A DNA stretch of 41,135 nt, from positions 1 to 41,135 of the forward strand of contig NZ_BAXR01000027.1 of the NCBI RefSeq assembly GCF_001310635.1. The letters run 5' to 3'. The stretch comes from Bacillus sp. JCM 19034. GTDB lineage: Bacteria > Bacillota > Bacilli > Bacillales > Bacillaceae_D. Numbering within the stretch: position 1 is the stretch's first letter; each line of letters opens with the position of its first letter. Position numbers and translations under genes: made by a program. Of the stretch, positions 9,356 to 17,954 are shown in pieces. The notes beneath the pieces are model-generated. The model did no database searches, was not told the DNA's origin, and saw nothing but the letters and a program-made list of their open reading frames with translations.

Positions 9356-10111
9356 ATGGATATAAACATAGTCCCTAAATTTATTGACAACGCTCTATCT
9401 CCCCCAGCAAAAGCAGCAGGCGATACTCTTACTAACCTTTGGGAACTAGGTGTCGGTAACCACCTTAGACTTTGGGTTAAGAAGCAAGAAACAAGACACC
9501 AAAAAAACCTTGAACTCTATAAACAAAAAATTGAAGAAAAAACACAAGCTATACCACCAGAGAATATTACTGAACCTAATATTAGTATAGTAGGTCCAGC
9601 TATCGAAGCTTCTAAATACTACATAGATTCTGAAGAACTTCGAAATATGTTTGCTAATTTAATTGCTTCATCTATAGATAAAACGAAAATTGACGGTACT
9701 CATCCATCTTTTGTAGAAATCATTAAACAGTTAGATTCCTTAGACGCACAAAACATAGAGCGATTTAAAAACAAAAAATCATATGCTTTATGTGAGATAA
9801 GAGCAAATTTTAATGATGGAGAAGGTTACAATCCAATTTTAACTAACATATTTGAACCTACTATGGATCATAAAAATTATTATGCGATATCTAGTTCTTT
9901 AAATAATCTGAATAGATTAGGTTTACTAAATATATCTTATAGTATTTATCGTCCTGATTTTAATTACGATAAATTTAAAGAAACGCAGATTTTTAAAACA
10001 ATTGAAAAACAAGCAGACATATCTCAAGAATACAAAGACTGTGTAATAGGTAAAGGTGCGGTTAGTAAAACACCTTTAGGAGAAAATTTTATAAAAATTT
10101 GTCTTAGTTGA
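9356..10111 (+). CDS. DUF4393 (Abi-alpha) family protein (251 aa)
   Basis: Residues about 70-140 carry the family pattern: NITEPNISIVGPAIEASKYY, SEELRNMFANLIASSID and THPSFVEIIKQLDSLDAQNI. This is the DUF4393/Abi-alpha family, some members of which are linked to abortive infection. An amphipathic or weakly hydrophobic N-terminus precedes it, but no clear transmembrane span. The gene has a very strong ribosome binding site (AAGGAGGTG) and its own terminator. It runs against the tail operon, between the Dit gene and the large tail protein. This is the typical signature of an acquired moron gene expressed from the prophage. A TATAAT lies at 9326-9331, but I see no good -35. Confidence 0.8.
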   Translation: MDINIVPKFIDNALSPPAKAAGDTLTNLWELGVGNHLRLWVKKQETRHQKNLELYKQKIEEKTQAIPPENITEPNISIVGPAIEASKYYIDSEELRNMFANLIASSIDKTKIDGTHPSFVEIIKQLDSLDAQNIERFKNKKSYALCEIRANFNDGEGYNPILTNIFEPTMDHKNYYAISSSLNNLNRLGLLNISYSIYRPDFNYDKFKETQIFKTIEKQADISQEYKDCVIGKGAVSKTPLGENFIKICLS

Positions 10112-10136
10112 CCTAGGATACTAGGTCTTTTTTTTT
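10110..10136 (+). terminator. Intrinsic terminator of the DUF4393 gene
   Basis: GACCTAG (10110-10116), loop GATA and CTAGGTC (10121-10127) are followed by T9. It lies directly at the DUF4393 stop and touches the stop of the convergent Dit gene. Confidence 0.9.
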
Positions 10137-10833
10137 ACAAGTATTTCTCATCATATTTAAGCGTACACACATGGATGGCCCTCAACCTAACCTCACCTAC
10201 ATCCAACTCTACAAAATTACTACTCATACTCACAGCGCTCCTTAGATCGTTTCCGTTTAGAGTCACTTTTCGACCGACATAATCGATCTGCAGGACGTCA
10301 CCAGCTATAAACGAGTAATTGAGTTGCAGGTTTAGACCGTTAGATGCATGTATCTCGAATCTCGATTGAGGTACCGTGAAATTTACTTGGATACTCCACG
10401 GTGTTTCGGTTTGTCCTGTGATCGTATGAGTTGCGTTAGATGTTGTCACATTGATTTCTTTACGCTCACCAAATCGATAAGCCTCTGGCAAATAAAAATA
10501 AATATATCCAGTTGCATAATACGGAGTATGAATATTTAAATCCATATTCTCATAGTAAGCTAGATAATATCTATTTGGAGTACCACTGAATACTAGCTTT
10601 TTAGGTTCATCATGCACTAGCCAAGCGGACATTTCTTCCTCAAGTTCCTCTATACGTCGATCGCTACTAATACGGATCGGTACAGGCAAAGTAGCATCGG
10701 TAAACCTTTTTTTCTTTACCCTGCTTCCACCTTTAGCACTTGCTATGGTATTGAACTCTATAGGAGGTGTAGGTGGTCGAAATAGTTCCATACGTACTCT
10801 GATGTATTCTTTTTCGGTGCCATTAAAAATCAT
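10135..10833 (-). CDS. Distal tail protein (Dit)
   Basis: The N-terminus MIFNGTEKEYIRV followed by RPPTPPIEFNT and the hydrophobic strands of a beta sandwich match siphophage distal tail proteins (SPP1 gp19.1 type). The C-terminal half has GETPWSIQVNFTVPQS-like strands of a second, galectin-like domain. Dit forms the hub linking the tail tube to the tail tip protein, and it sits directly after the tape measure gene as expected. AGGAGG lies eight bases upstream of ATG 10833; the GTG at 10842 is too close to it. The gene is intact, about 232 residues. Confidence 0.85.
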   Translation of the reverse strand: MIFNGTEKEYIRVRMELFRPPTPPIEFNTIASAKGGSRVKKKRFTDATLPVPIRISSDRRIEELEEEMSAWLVHDEPKKLVFSGTPNRYYLAYYENMDLNIHTPYYATGYIYFYLPEAYRFGERKEINVTTSNATHTITGQTETPWSIQVNFTVPQSRFEIHASNGLNLQLNYSFIAGDVLQIDYVGRKVTLNGNDLRSAVSMSSNFVELDVGEVRLRAIHVCTLKYDEKYL

Positions 10834-10834
10834 T

Positions 10835-13800
10835 CTAAGCACCTCCTGGCTTCGGTCTTCTATTCTTTCTGATTTTGGATCGATCTTGAAGTTTGGTTAT
10901 ATCATCTACTAATTCACTTGCAAGCTTCTTGGTTCCCACGTAAACGTTAATAATAGCTGGTTGTTTTTGATCAGTGATACCTTGACTGCTGTTGCCAGTA
11001 GAAGGTAATTTAAATCCTTTTATGGCTTCGGCTACTTGATTACCGGTATTTGTATAAGCCATTCTAGATGTGCCTAGTGCCTGTTCAGGAGTTGATGTCA
11101 TGACCATTTTATCTGATAGTGTTTCCAGCTCCTTATAAACTGACTTTGCATTTTCTCTTATCCCCAAAGCAATCCCCTCAGGAATAAATCGCCCAACATC
11201 ATCACGCATTAAACGAGAAGGAGAATGAATTCTCAATGCACTCTTCATGGTACTTGCGACGCTATTGGCAATTGACCTTGCCGTCGACATCACTTGTCCT
11301 CTACCAGCTAACAGACCTTGTTTTAAACCAGCCATCGCATTACGACCAACGGAATTTAGCTGAATTGGCGTGCTGTTAAAAGGTCTGATTAAATCAACTG
11401 CTAATTTACGCATAACGTTTACTTGATTTGTAGATCCATTTTTTAACCTCGTCAACATATAACTCATAGACATTTGCGTGATAATTGGCAATCGTTTGAG
11501 TGATCGTTCAATCTCGTTTACGGCTCGATCATGTCCTTTGGTAATCGATTGAAAGCTTCTTTCCGAACTCCTGATAACATGTTCAAACATTTTCTCGACT
11601 GCTTGAATAACTGCTGTGGTACCGTTGATAATGCCCAGGACTAAACCTTCTGTGATGTTGCCACCAAATTCCTCGAACTCTTTAGATGGACTATTTATAC
11701 GTGCTTGAGCCTTAAATGAATCAGCCACGCCTTTAGCCAGTTTTTTAGAAGCTTCTTCTGCTTGTGGAGTTCCTCCCTCAACTCCATCAACAAGACCTTC
11801 AGGGATCATGCTACCTATTTCATCAAAGCCCGACTTTTTAATTTGGTCTCTAAGTGTCTTTGATCCATCGTCAACAAAATGAACCATAACATCCACAGCT
11901 TCATCAAAGCCATCACCTAAAGAATTTTTGAGTGCGTCAGTAGCTACGTCCGCACCATTTTCATAAGTTTCGGCTAACTTTTCTAACTCTCTCCTCTGGT
12001 CATCATTTGAGCTTTCTAGATTTTCTACCAACATCGCCAATTCCCCAGCATGGTCAGGACCAAGTTGTTCAACCCATTGCATGAAATTCTCATGCCCTTC
12101 CTTAGAGGCCCATTCCATTAGCTTTGCTTGATTTTCTCCCCATTCTTCAACGGCCTGTTGATTATGTTCTAAATTCTCTATCATATCCGACAAGCTTATT
12201 TCTGATTCGGTGGATATTTTATCAAATGCATTAGTAGCACTATCCACCAACTCATCATAAGTTGCCTTCATACTATCGAATGCTTCTTTTTGAGCTCCTT
12301 CTAATTCTTCGTATGAAGTAATCTGACGTAAATTGTTTTCTTCGATTACTTGAGTAACATTTTCAGTAGCTGTGACTATTTGTTCCTCAGTTATTTCTTG
12401 TTGTTCCCCTAAATCTTCTAATGCTTCCGTTAATAATTTTTCTTGTTCTATCAAGTCTTCAGTTATCTCTTTTTTCTCACTTCTAGATAGGTTACCATTA
12501 TCTTCTGCTTCTTTCCTTTTAGCTATCGTATCAGCTAATTGAGCCTCCACTTCCTCTTGCTCTTTTAAGATTTCAGTTAATCTGCTTTGAGCTTCTTGTG
12601 CAGTCTCCTGCTCTTTCATGAGATTAATTCGTGCTTGCATTTCTTCTGACGACATACTTAAAGCGTCAGCTTCTTCGTCATATGCTAAATTTAAATCATC
12701 TACAGAACTATTTAACTCTTGGATATATGAATTTAATAACGCCTTATCTGCAGCTGATTTATTCTCTTTTTCCGAAAGTTCTTCGATCTTTTTGGCCAAA
12801 TCGCTATTGACCTTTGCACTGTTTTTGATTTCATCTTGATTCGATTTATAAGCATCCGAACTCTCATCGATGGAGTCGACAAGGGCATCTGTTTCCTCAC
12901 CAAGTTTCTCTGTTTCTACTTTTAAACGCTTCGCTTCAGCACTTGATCGGTTGAACCACTTGACAATTCCTACTACCGCACCAACAAGTAATCCAATACC
13001 AGCTGTAACCCATCCAATAGGACCCATCAAAAATCTGATCGCAGCCCCAAATGCATAAGACGCTGCTGTTGCAATTGTTTTAACTGCTGTTGCTGCCGAA
13101 ATGGCACCGGTCATCACACCCATTGCTAATGAGCTAGCTTTTATCACTGCTGTCTTTGCTGCTAAGGCGACAGTCATTATTTTTGTTTGAGTAGCGTTGA
13201 TTAGCGTTGCGGCAGTATTTCCTTTTATAGATGTCGTGTATAAATTCATGGCTGCTGTTGCTAATTTTTTTAATGTTGTTGCAGTAGAAATGACTGCATT
13301 AGATGTTTTTATAACTGTAATTGTTTTCCCTATCACCGCATGCATTGCATATGCCGTGGCCATAGCAATTAACGCAGGAGATAGTGCTTTTACAACTGGC
13401 AATGTCGCCTGGACACCAGAAGCAAATGCTTTTACAAAAGGTGTAGTCCTATCGATAGCATTACCAATCGCTTGAAAAGAAGCATTTGTAATATGTTTTA
13501 AACTGTCAATATTTTGAGCGATATCTTTCCCTGTGACCTCTTTTGATAAACGATCAAATCTCTGAATCATATCAGCTACACCACGAGCTATCGCCGTTCT
13601 TACGTTTTGCAAGGAGGTAGCAAGCCCCAAGCTGTTTTCTTTGGCCAACTGTGCCATAATGCCTGTTCCAGTCCCGACTTCAATTAACTTGTCGTTAAAC
13701 AGATCCATGGTAATAGTTCCATCTTGTAAAGCTTGATATAGATCATCTTTTGCACTTTTGCCAGCAAAACCAAAGCTTTCTGCAATTTTAATTAGACCTA

Positions 13801-14395
13801 CATCCATTGTTTCCTGCAACGTGCGCCATTGCTGCATATCCATATTTCCGGTTTGTAGTGCCTGTAAGTATTGCTCGGTACCTCGTCTTGCTTCGTCAGC
13901 ACTTGCACCGGAACCTAACAAAGCGTTATTAAGAGCAATTGCCGAATCTGACGCCTTATCCATATCATTAAAAGATGTGTACATACGTTGTGCAGTTGAA
14001 GCAATTTCATCTAGTTTGGTGGGCAAACCCTCAATTCCATCTGATAATCGTTCCATAGCACGTTCTGAATCTTCCGCTGAAACCCCAAGCGCTTGTAATA
14101 CCTTCGGAAATTGGTTGAGTGTGTCAAATCTCTTTATAGCATCATCCATCGATGCTTTTAACGTCTTAAAGGCTGCTGCACCAATCGCAACTAATCCCAA
14201 TGCTGTCGCAAACTTTTTGACGTTATTGCCGGCTTTCGGTGCTTCCTGGTTCACACCTTTAAGTCCATCTTCTGCCTGTTTTGTTCCGTCACCAGCTTTA
14301 TACCCTGATGATTCTAAGTTGTCTAACTCTTTTGATGCGACATTAACCTGCTTACCGTCCACCTCAATAGCTATACTAATGACACCATCTGACAA
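10835..14395 (-). CDS. Tail tape measure protein (1186 aa)
   Basis: A long, largely helical protein sets tail length. Residues 80-300 hold the TIGR01760-type tape measure core (SDGIEGLPTKLDEIASTAQR, ASADEARRGTEQYLQALQTG, WRTLQETMDVGL). Hydrophobic segments follow near residues 330-480 (AFGAAIRFLMGPIGWVTAG), then a long coiled-coil region. The C-terminal third has repeats of the form RINSPSKEFEEFG and RIHSPSRLMRDDVGRFIPEG, common in Firmicutes tape measures. The start follows GAGG and lies immediately after the Gp15 gene. No frameshift is seen in 3.5 kb. Confidence 0.95.
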   Translation of the reverse strand: MSDGVISIAIEVDGKQVNVASKELDNLESSGYKAGDGTKQAEDGLKGVNQEAPKAGNNVKKFATALGLVAIGAAAFKTLKASMDDAIKRFDTLNQFPKVLQALGVSAEDSERAMERLSDGIEGLPTKLDEIASTAQRMYTSFNDMDKASDSAIALNNALLGSGASADEARRGTEQYLQALQTGNMDMQQWRTLQETMDVGLIKIAESFGFAGKSAKDDLYQALQDGTITMDLFNDKLIEVGTGTGIMAQLAKENSLGLATSLQNVRTAIARGVADMIQRFDRLSKEVTGKDIAQNIDSLKHITNASFQAIGNAIDRTTPFVKAFASGVQATLPVVKALSPALIAMATAYAMHAVIGKTITVIKTSNAVISTATTLKKLATAAMNLYTTSIKGNTAATLINATQTKIMTVALAAKTAVIKASSLAMGVMTGAISAATAVKTIATAASYAFGAAIRFLMGPIGWVTAGIGLLVGAVVGIVKWFNRSSAEAKRLKVETEKLGEETDALVDSIDESSDAYKSNQDEIKNSAKVNSDLAKKIEELSEKENKSAADKALLNSYIQELNSSVDDLNLAYDEEADALSMSSEEMQARINLMKEQETAQEAQSRLTEILKEQEEVEAQLADTIAKRKEAEDNGNLSRSEKKEITEDLIEQEKLLTEALEDLGEQQEITEEQIVTATENVTQVIEENNLRQITSYEELEGAQKEAFDSMKATYDELVDSATNAFDKISTESEISLSDMIENLEHNQQAVEEWGENQAKLMEWASKEGHENFMQWVEQLGPDHAGELAMLVENLESSNDDQRRELEKLAETYENGADVATDALKNSLGDGFDEAVDVMVHFVDDGSKTLRDQIKKSGFDEIGSMIPEGLVDGVEGGTPQAEEASKKLAKGVADSFKAQARINSPSKEFEEFGGNITEGLVLGIINGTTAVIQAVEKMFEHVIRSSERSFQSITKGHDRAVNEIERSLKRLPIITQMSMSYMLTRLKNGSTNQVNVMRKLAVDLIRPFNSTPIQLNSVGRNAMAGLKQGLLAGRGQVMSTARSIANSVASTMKSALRIHSPSRLMRDDVGRFIPEGIALGIRENAKSVYKELETLSDKMVMTSTPEQALGTSRMAYTNTGNQVAEAIKGFKLPSTGNSSQGITDQKQPAIINVYVGTKKLASELVDDITKLQDRSKIRKNRRPKPGGA

Positions 14396-14968
14396 CTAAT
14401 CCACCTCCTCCCTATCATCTTCTAATGCAAATCTACGCTGTAAATCTTCCATAGCTTTCTTATATTCGCCAGAATCCCCTTTGCTTGGTTTCCACGTACG
14501 TATTTCGATGATTCTTTTCATGATCGTGTCACTTGGTAGGCCGTTCAATAAAGCCTGAAACTCATGCCAGTGTAGCTTTCCTTGTTCTTCATACAGATTC
14601 ATTCCGTAAGCTTGCTTAAAAGACGCAAAAATATATTCCGCGTCTTGTTCCAAATCAATCACTTTTTCTTTTTCATCATCGGATTGAACAGGCAATGGAT
14701 TACCTTTTAAGTCATATTCAATCGGTTGTTCATTTTTAATATGGATAAACTGTTCATAGACGTGGTTCCATAACTCAATTGTGGTTGCCTTGTCATATTG
14801 AGCATCACCTAAAAGTAAAGCCAGGCATATCACCGCTCTTTCATGTTCCCTCAGTGTCTTATCACCTAGTACATCAAACACATCTAGCACATTATCAAAA
14901 GCTAAATCAATTTGATACTCAATGCCTTCAAATTCAAAGCCAGTGACATGAGGATCGTTCAACCTCAT
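14396..14968 (-). CDS. Phage Gp15-family tail protein
   Basis: MRLNDPHVTGFEFEGIEYQI followed by AFDNVLDVFDVL, ICLALLLGD and a C-terminal KLHWHEFQALLNGLPSDTIM matches the Phage_Gp15 family (PF06854). This lies between the tail assembly chaperone and tape measure genes in A118-like phages and is thought to act as part of the tail assembly chaperone system. ATG 14968 is preferred because AGGTG is six bases upstream. An upstream GTG at 14977 is also open. The residues HEFQALL and IIEIRTWKPSKGD are the clearest family features. Confidence 0.85.
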   Translation of the reverse strand: MRLNDPHVTGFEFEGIEYQIDLAFDNVLDVFDVLGDKTLREHERAVICLALLLGDAQYDKATTIELWNHVYEQFIHIKNEQPIEYDLKGNPLPVQSDDEKEKVIDLEQDAEYIFASFKQAYGMNLYEEQGKLHWHEFQALLNGLPSDTIMKRIIEIRTWKPSKGDSGEYKKAMEDLQRRFALEDDREEVD

Positions 14969-14977
14969 AAACGTCAC

Positions 14978-15432
14978 CTACTTCTTTTTAGCTTTTTTGT
15001 TTAAGTATTCATATTTCTTGGCTTCCACTTGCTTTTGACGTTCATCTTCTAGTTCTTCAATTCGCTTAGCAATGGCTAATCCGATGGGATCTAATACTTG
15101 TTCAAGTGCTACTATATCTGGATAATGCTCGTAGATTTTTTAAACGCTCCATCACCAAATACGATGTCATATTGAGCAGCAATATACTCTTTATTCACAT
15201 CTAGTGCTGCATCAACTGTTTCAATTTCAACATCTTCAATATTTTCAAGTTCATCTGGAAAGTGAATGTGCTTCGCTTTTTCTTGAGCTTCTCTTAACTT
15301 TTCTTGGGCTATTTCTTCAACGTTAAAAAAATGTCTTAGATTTTCGATAGAACTATCAAACCACAGCTCAACCTCTCCCACTTTCACAGGAAACCCCGTT
15401 CGTTTTATATCAATCTTTATTTCGTTTGACAT
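14978..15432 (-). CDS. Tail assembly chaperone (TAC_12-like), read through a -1 frameshift
   Basis: MSNEIKIDIKRTGFPVKVGE, VELWFDSSIENLRHFFNVEE and a central charged helix match phage TAC_12 proteins, which coat the tape measure during tail assembly. The zero frame ends at 15112 after a short non-conserved tail. The -1 frame continues from six As (15136-15141 on the plus strand as T6) with IYEHYPDIVALEQVLDPIG and a Lys-rich end at 14978. Many siphophage chaperones use programmed -1 frameshifting at this place, so both products may be made. A single missing A, as in other genes here, gives the same picture. I cannot separate the two. Confidence 0.75.
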
Positions 15433-15449
15433 TACAAACCCTCCTCATT

Positions 15450-15478
15450 AAAAGGAGACACTCTAATAGGGTGTCTCC
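15450..15478 (-). terminator. Attenuator-like hairpin after the major tail protein gene
   Basis: GGAGACAC (15454-15461) pairs with GTGTCTCC (15471-15478), with extra pairs possible in the loop. On the minus strand it is followed by TTTT. Located between the major tail protein and the chaperone, it probably lowers transcription of the downstream genes, whose products are needed in far fewer copies. Confidence 0.75.
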
Positions 15479-15482
15479 GCTA

Positions 15483-16006
15483 CTAATCTAATGTTACGGT
15501 TGCCCCATCCGTTGAAAGTGTGGTACCAACAACAGATGGGGGATTTACTCCCCCGATAAGTCAGTTTCATTCGGGATAGTATCAAATCTGATATTGCAGC
15601 TAAATGTTTCATAAGCACTTGCATCACCAGCACCTGCGACAATCGACGAAACAGTAGCTCGTCCGACCCATTCCTTTTTTCCATTAGCTGACACAACTTT
15701 GTGCCAAATTTTCCGTCCTTCACCAGTTTTATATTTTAACGAAGCAATTAACGCCTGTGCAGGATCATCTGGATCATAAAACCCTTCTGGAGTGTAGGCT
15801 CCTGCAACAGAAGTAACGTCCGTTTCAGGGGTCCCATCCCCATCATAGAATGCTGTATTTTCTGTTTCTTCTTGCGTATCGTCACCTATAGAAGAAATAT
15901 ACTTCGCTAACTCTAACCACTCATTTCCAGGCTCTTTTTGACCCGGCTCATAAGCTTGTACAAAATGCCTCGTAATGCGTTTTTTTGTCTTGGCATGATT
16001 ATTCAC
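15483..16006 (-). CDS. Major tail protein with a probable programmed -1 frameshift extension
   Basis: The zero frame encodes 153 residues (MNNHAKTKKRITRHFVQAYE..., GDDTQEETENTAFYDGDGTP, GRKIWHKVVSANGKKEWVGR, ETFSCNIRFDTIPNETDLSGE) with the pattern of Listeria/Bacillus phage tail tube proteins (Tsh type). It stops at TAA 15545-15547. The -1 frame continues for 22 codons after G5 and ends STDGATVTLD at 15483. The slip places tRNA-Gly from GGG onto GGG. A seven-pair stem CCCCATC/GATGGGG begins about seven bases downstream. The capsid gene has the same arrangement with a similar tail sequence. See the separate site entry. Confidence 0.85.
15503..15557 (-). promoter_or_regulatory. Probable -1 frameshift site in the major tail protein gene
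   Basis: Minus-strand codons TCG GGG GAG TAA contain a G5 run (15550-15554) one codon before the stop. P-site slippage from GGG to GGG enters the -1 frame (GGA GTA AAT). CCCCATC (15535-15541) pairs with GATGGGG (15503-15509), a stem starting seven to eight bases past the slip. Confidence 0.65.
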
Positions 16007-16397
16007 TCTCCTTAAATACTGTTATTTTTGCTTGCACATTCAATAAAAAAACAAACCATCCTTGATCATCAGCGTTATTGATGAATGGTTTGTTGGTTAT
16101 GATTAATTCATCAAATTCAAAGCTACCATCAGCACTTTCTATCTCTGATAATCCTTCTAACTCATTTTGAATAGCCCACAATGATTGATGTATCTTGCTT
16201 TGGGTTTTAGATTTCATGGCTATTTCATAATTTAACTGTTGATCAGTGGTGCCATCCATGTACTCTGCGGTTACTCGAGAGCCTGGTAATGGATACAGCA
16301 CAAGAGATTCTTCAGTGCCTAGATAGCCTAATTTACTAACGATCGGCAACTGATCAATCGCATTGATTTTGTCATTAAGTCTTTCTATAAAATCCAT
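15999..16397 (-). CDS. Minor capsid 3 / tail terminator-like protein
   Basis: MDFIERLNDKINAIDQLP, then LGTEESLVLYPLPGSRVTAEYMDGTTDQ and QAKITVFKESE, matches the third minor capsid protein of A118-like phages, which in current terms is a tail terminator-type protein closing the tail tube at the neck. It sits just before the major tail protein gene, as expected. Its start overlaps the stop of the preceding gene (TGATG at 16397-16399), indicating translational coupling. The stop overlaps the start of the tail protein gene by eight bases. About 132 residues, intact. Confidence 0.75.
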   Translation of the reverse strand: MDFIERLNDKINAIDQLPIVSKLGYLGTEESLVLYPLPGSRVTAEYMDGTTDQQLNYEIAMKSKTQSKIHQSLWAIQNELEGLSEIESADGSFEFDELIITNKPFINNADDQGWFVFLLNVQAKITVFKESE

Positions 16398-16720
16398 CAC
16401 CAACCGGCTCCCCTCTTATATGCATTTATCCAATCTCTTATGAATAGTGGCTTAGCTTTCATATCCCAACGTGGCCCCGTTCCAGGTGTAGTGTAATTAT
16501 ACATATGCATATAAAACAATACGCCTGCATACTTTGCGTGATAATTAATACTCGATCCATCAGTTGCAATAGTCATTTGTTGTCTCAAATTCCCCTCTTT
16601 AAAGGGGATGAACGGATTCATGTCTGCTGCAGCTTGATTCGCAAGATCTCTTTGCCCTTGTAGCTGTGCCTGTGAACTCAACTTTTGACGGGCACCTTGT
16701 AAATTAATGTCTAATCGCAT
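16397..16720 (-). CDS. Minor capsid protein 2-type (neck) protein (107 aa)
   Basis: MRLDINLQGARQKLSSQAQL, then DMNPFIPFKEGNLRQQMTIA and YHAKYAGVLFYMHMYNYTTPGTGPRWDMKAKP, matches the Minor_capsid_2 family of A118-like phages. The motif FVPxxxGxLR and the YAxxxYYG-like strand resemble HK97 gp10-type head-tail connector proteins. It starts within the stop of the upstream minor capsid 1 gene. Role: head-tail joining. Intact. Confidence 0.8.
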   Translation of the reverse strand: MRLDINLQGARQKLSSQAQLQGQRDLANQAAADMNPFIPFKEGNLRQQMTIATDGSSINYHAKYAGVLFYMHMYNYTTPGTGPRWDMKAKPLFIRDWINAYKRGAGW

Positions 16721-17061
16721 CAGACCACTTCCAACTCGTATGAGTAAATAACCTTTTCATATGCCTCATAGATCGGTATCACCTTTGTCACAACATGATC
16801 TTTGCCATCGAACTGCAATACTGATTGAGTTTTAAACTCCGGAAGTGGAGTAGTAATTCCCTCATAGCAAAAAACAACCGCGTTATAAAGTAGTTGCTTA
16901 CCGGATGCGTTAGAACTATAAGTTGCACCACGATCAATACGACAATGATCAATTATTACAGGAGGAGCATATTCGGGTTCTGACCAACTATTTCCGCCTT
17001 TATACTCTAGGTATATAAAGCGATCAATGCAAAAATCCTTAGGTGGCTTTGGCATTACCAT
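16720..17061 (-). CDS. Minor capsid protein 1-type (head closure) protein (113 aa)
   Basis: MVMPKPPKDFCIDRFIYLEYKG, then IIDHCRIDRGATYSSNASGKQ, NAVVFCYEGITTPLP and DHVVTKVIPIYEAYE matches the Minor_capsid_1 family, likely a head closure/stopper protein by position. A start at ATG 17055 is also possible, since GAGG then lies at a better distance. It overlaps its neighbours by a few bases, which is typical of this tightly packed neck module. Confidence 0.8.
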   Translation of the reverse strand: MVMPKPPKDFCIDRFIYLEYKGGNSWSEPEYAPPVIIDHCRIDRGATYSSNASGKQLLYNAVVFCYEGITTPLPEFKTQSVLQFDGKDHVVTKVIPIYEAYEKVIYSYELEVV

Positions 17062-17462
17062 GACCTCACCCCACTATACAAAAGTCCTGTGCCCTCCAAG
17101 TAAATATAGACATCCTCAGCAAGTAGAGGCTTACTTTCGTTTGCACCAGACGGATTATATCGGCTGGCATTAGATACAACCGTTCGTCCTGCCTGGAACG
17201 TCTGTGGTGAGTTATTAATAGAATCAAAGGTTGTTGCTCCCAAATCATTAAAATATTCAATTTGAGTGCATAAGCCACGTTTAAATTGACGTACACGCCA
17301 CTTATTATCCTTGTCGATATCATGTCGATGATAAAAATGACTTGTAACATTGTCTAATACAGCTGAAGCTTTAGGGAGTAAATTTTTAAACTCGTCCTCT
17401 TTTACTCCTGTAGTCCCTTCTGTCAATTCCACAAATTCTTTAAATGTTAGATAAGCCATCAT
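17055..17462 (-). CDS. Head-tail connector/adaptor-like protein (about 135 aa)
   Basis: MMAYLTFKEFVELTEGTTGV, then EFKNLLPKASAVLDNVTSHFY and RQFKRGLCTQIEYFNDLGATT, has the helical pattern of gp6/YqbG-like connectors that bind the portal. The position after the capsid and Ig-like genes fits. ATG 17462 or 17459 is chosen because AGAAGG lies upstream; the longer frame starting at TTG 17468 has no better support. The start follows the restored stop of the Ig-like gene (17465) directly, which supports that restored frame. Confidence 0.7.
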   Translation of the reverse strand: MMAYLTFKEFVELTEGTTGVKEDEFKNLLPKASAVLDNVTSHFYHRHDIDKDNKWRVRQFKRGLCTQIEYFNDLGATTFDSINNSPQTFQAGRTVVSNASRYNPSGANESKPLLAEDVYIYLEGTGLLYSGVRSW

Positions 17463-17464
17463 GA

Positions 17465-17937
17465 TCAACCTTCTTCATCTGGATCAGGTTCCGTAAGTGT
17501 CAGTGTATGCTGATCCGTCTTACCTCCGTCATCTGTTGTCACGGTTGTAGTATATTGACCAGCAGGCACATCATCTGTCCATGAAATTAAACCACTTTCA
17601 CTTACAGACAATCCCTCTGTTTGAGGAGCAATGGAATACGATACTTTTTATCTGTCGCATCATCTGGCTCTACAGTAGCTGTCAATTGACGACTTCCAGC
17701 AGTTCCTGCTTCTGCACTAGATGTCTTAGGCGACACCGTTACACCTGTCACGGAGATTGGCAAAGTAGTAAATGCAGGAATATCCACCTTATCACTTTCG
17801 TTCTCTCCATCCACTTTCACAGCTTGATATTCTCCTGCAGCAACACTCGTATTTGGATCTAAACCAGTAATAGCCAAGGGAGATGCCCCCTCAGCTACTA
17901 CATCATCACCTTTATAAATTCTAAATGTGTTAGCCAA
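17465..17937 (-). CDS. Ig-like (Big_2-type) head decoration or capsid accessory protein (apparent frameshift)
   Basis: The N-terminal half (MANTFRIYKGDDVVAEGASP...AAGEYQAVKVDGENESDKVD) is a fibronectin-like strand region. ISVTGVTVSPKTSSAEAGTAGSRQLTATVEPDDATDKK is a typical Big_2 Ig-like opening. The zero frame then fails. Restoring one A in A5 (17645-17649) continues it as VSYSIAPQTEGLSVSESGLI, a match to the expected second half of the domain, then ends in an acidic tail at 17465. Such Ig-like proteins decorate phage capsids and may bind surface carbohydrate. The gene lies directly after the capsid gene. Confidence 0.75.
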
Positions 17938-17954
17938 TGTAATTGCTCCTTTCT

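Noticed and set aside
13758..14399. A 213-codon plus-strand frame inside the tape measure gene
   Set aside because: Antisense shadow of the tape measure; composition is a reflection of its codons, and it has no ribosome binding site.
15463..15723. An 86-codon frame overlapping the major tail protein
   Set aside because: Out of frame with the tail protein and with its -1 extension; no start signal.
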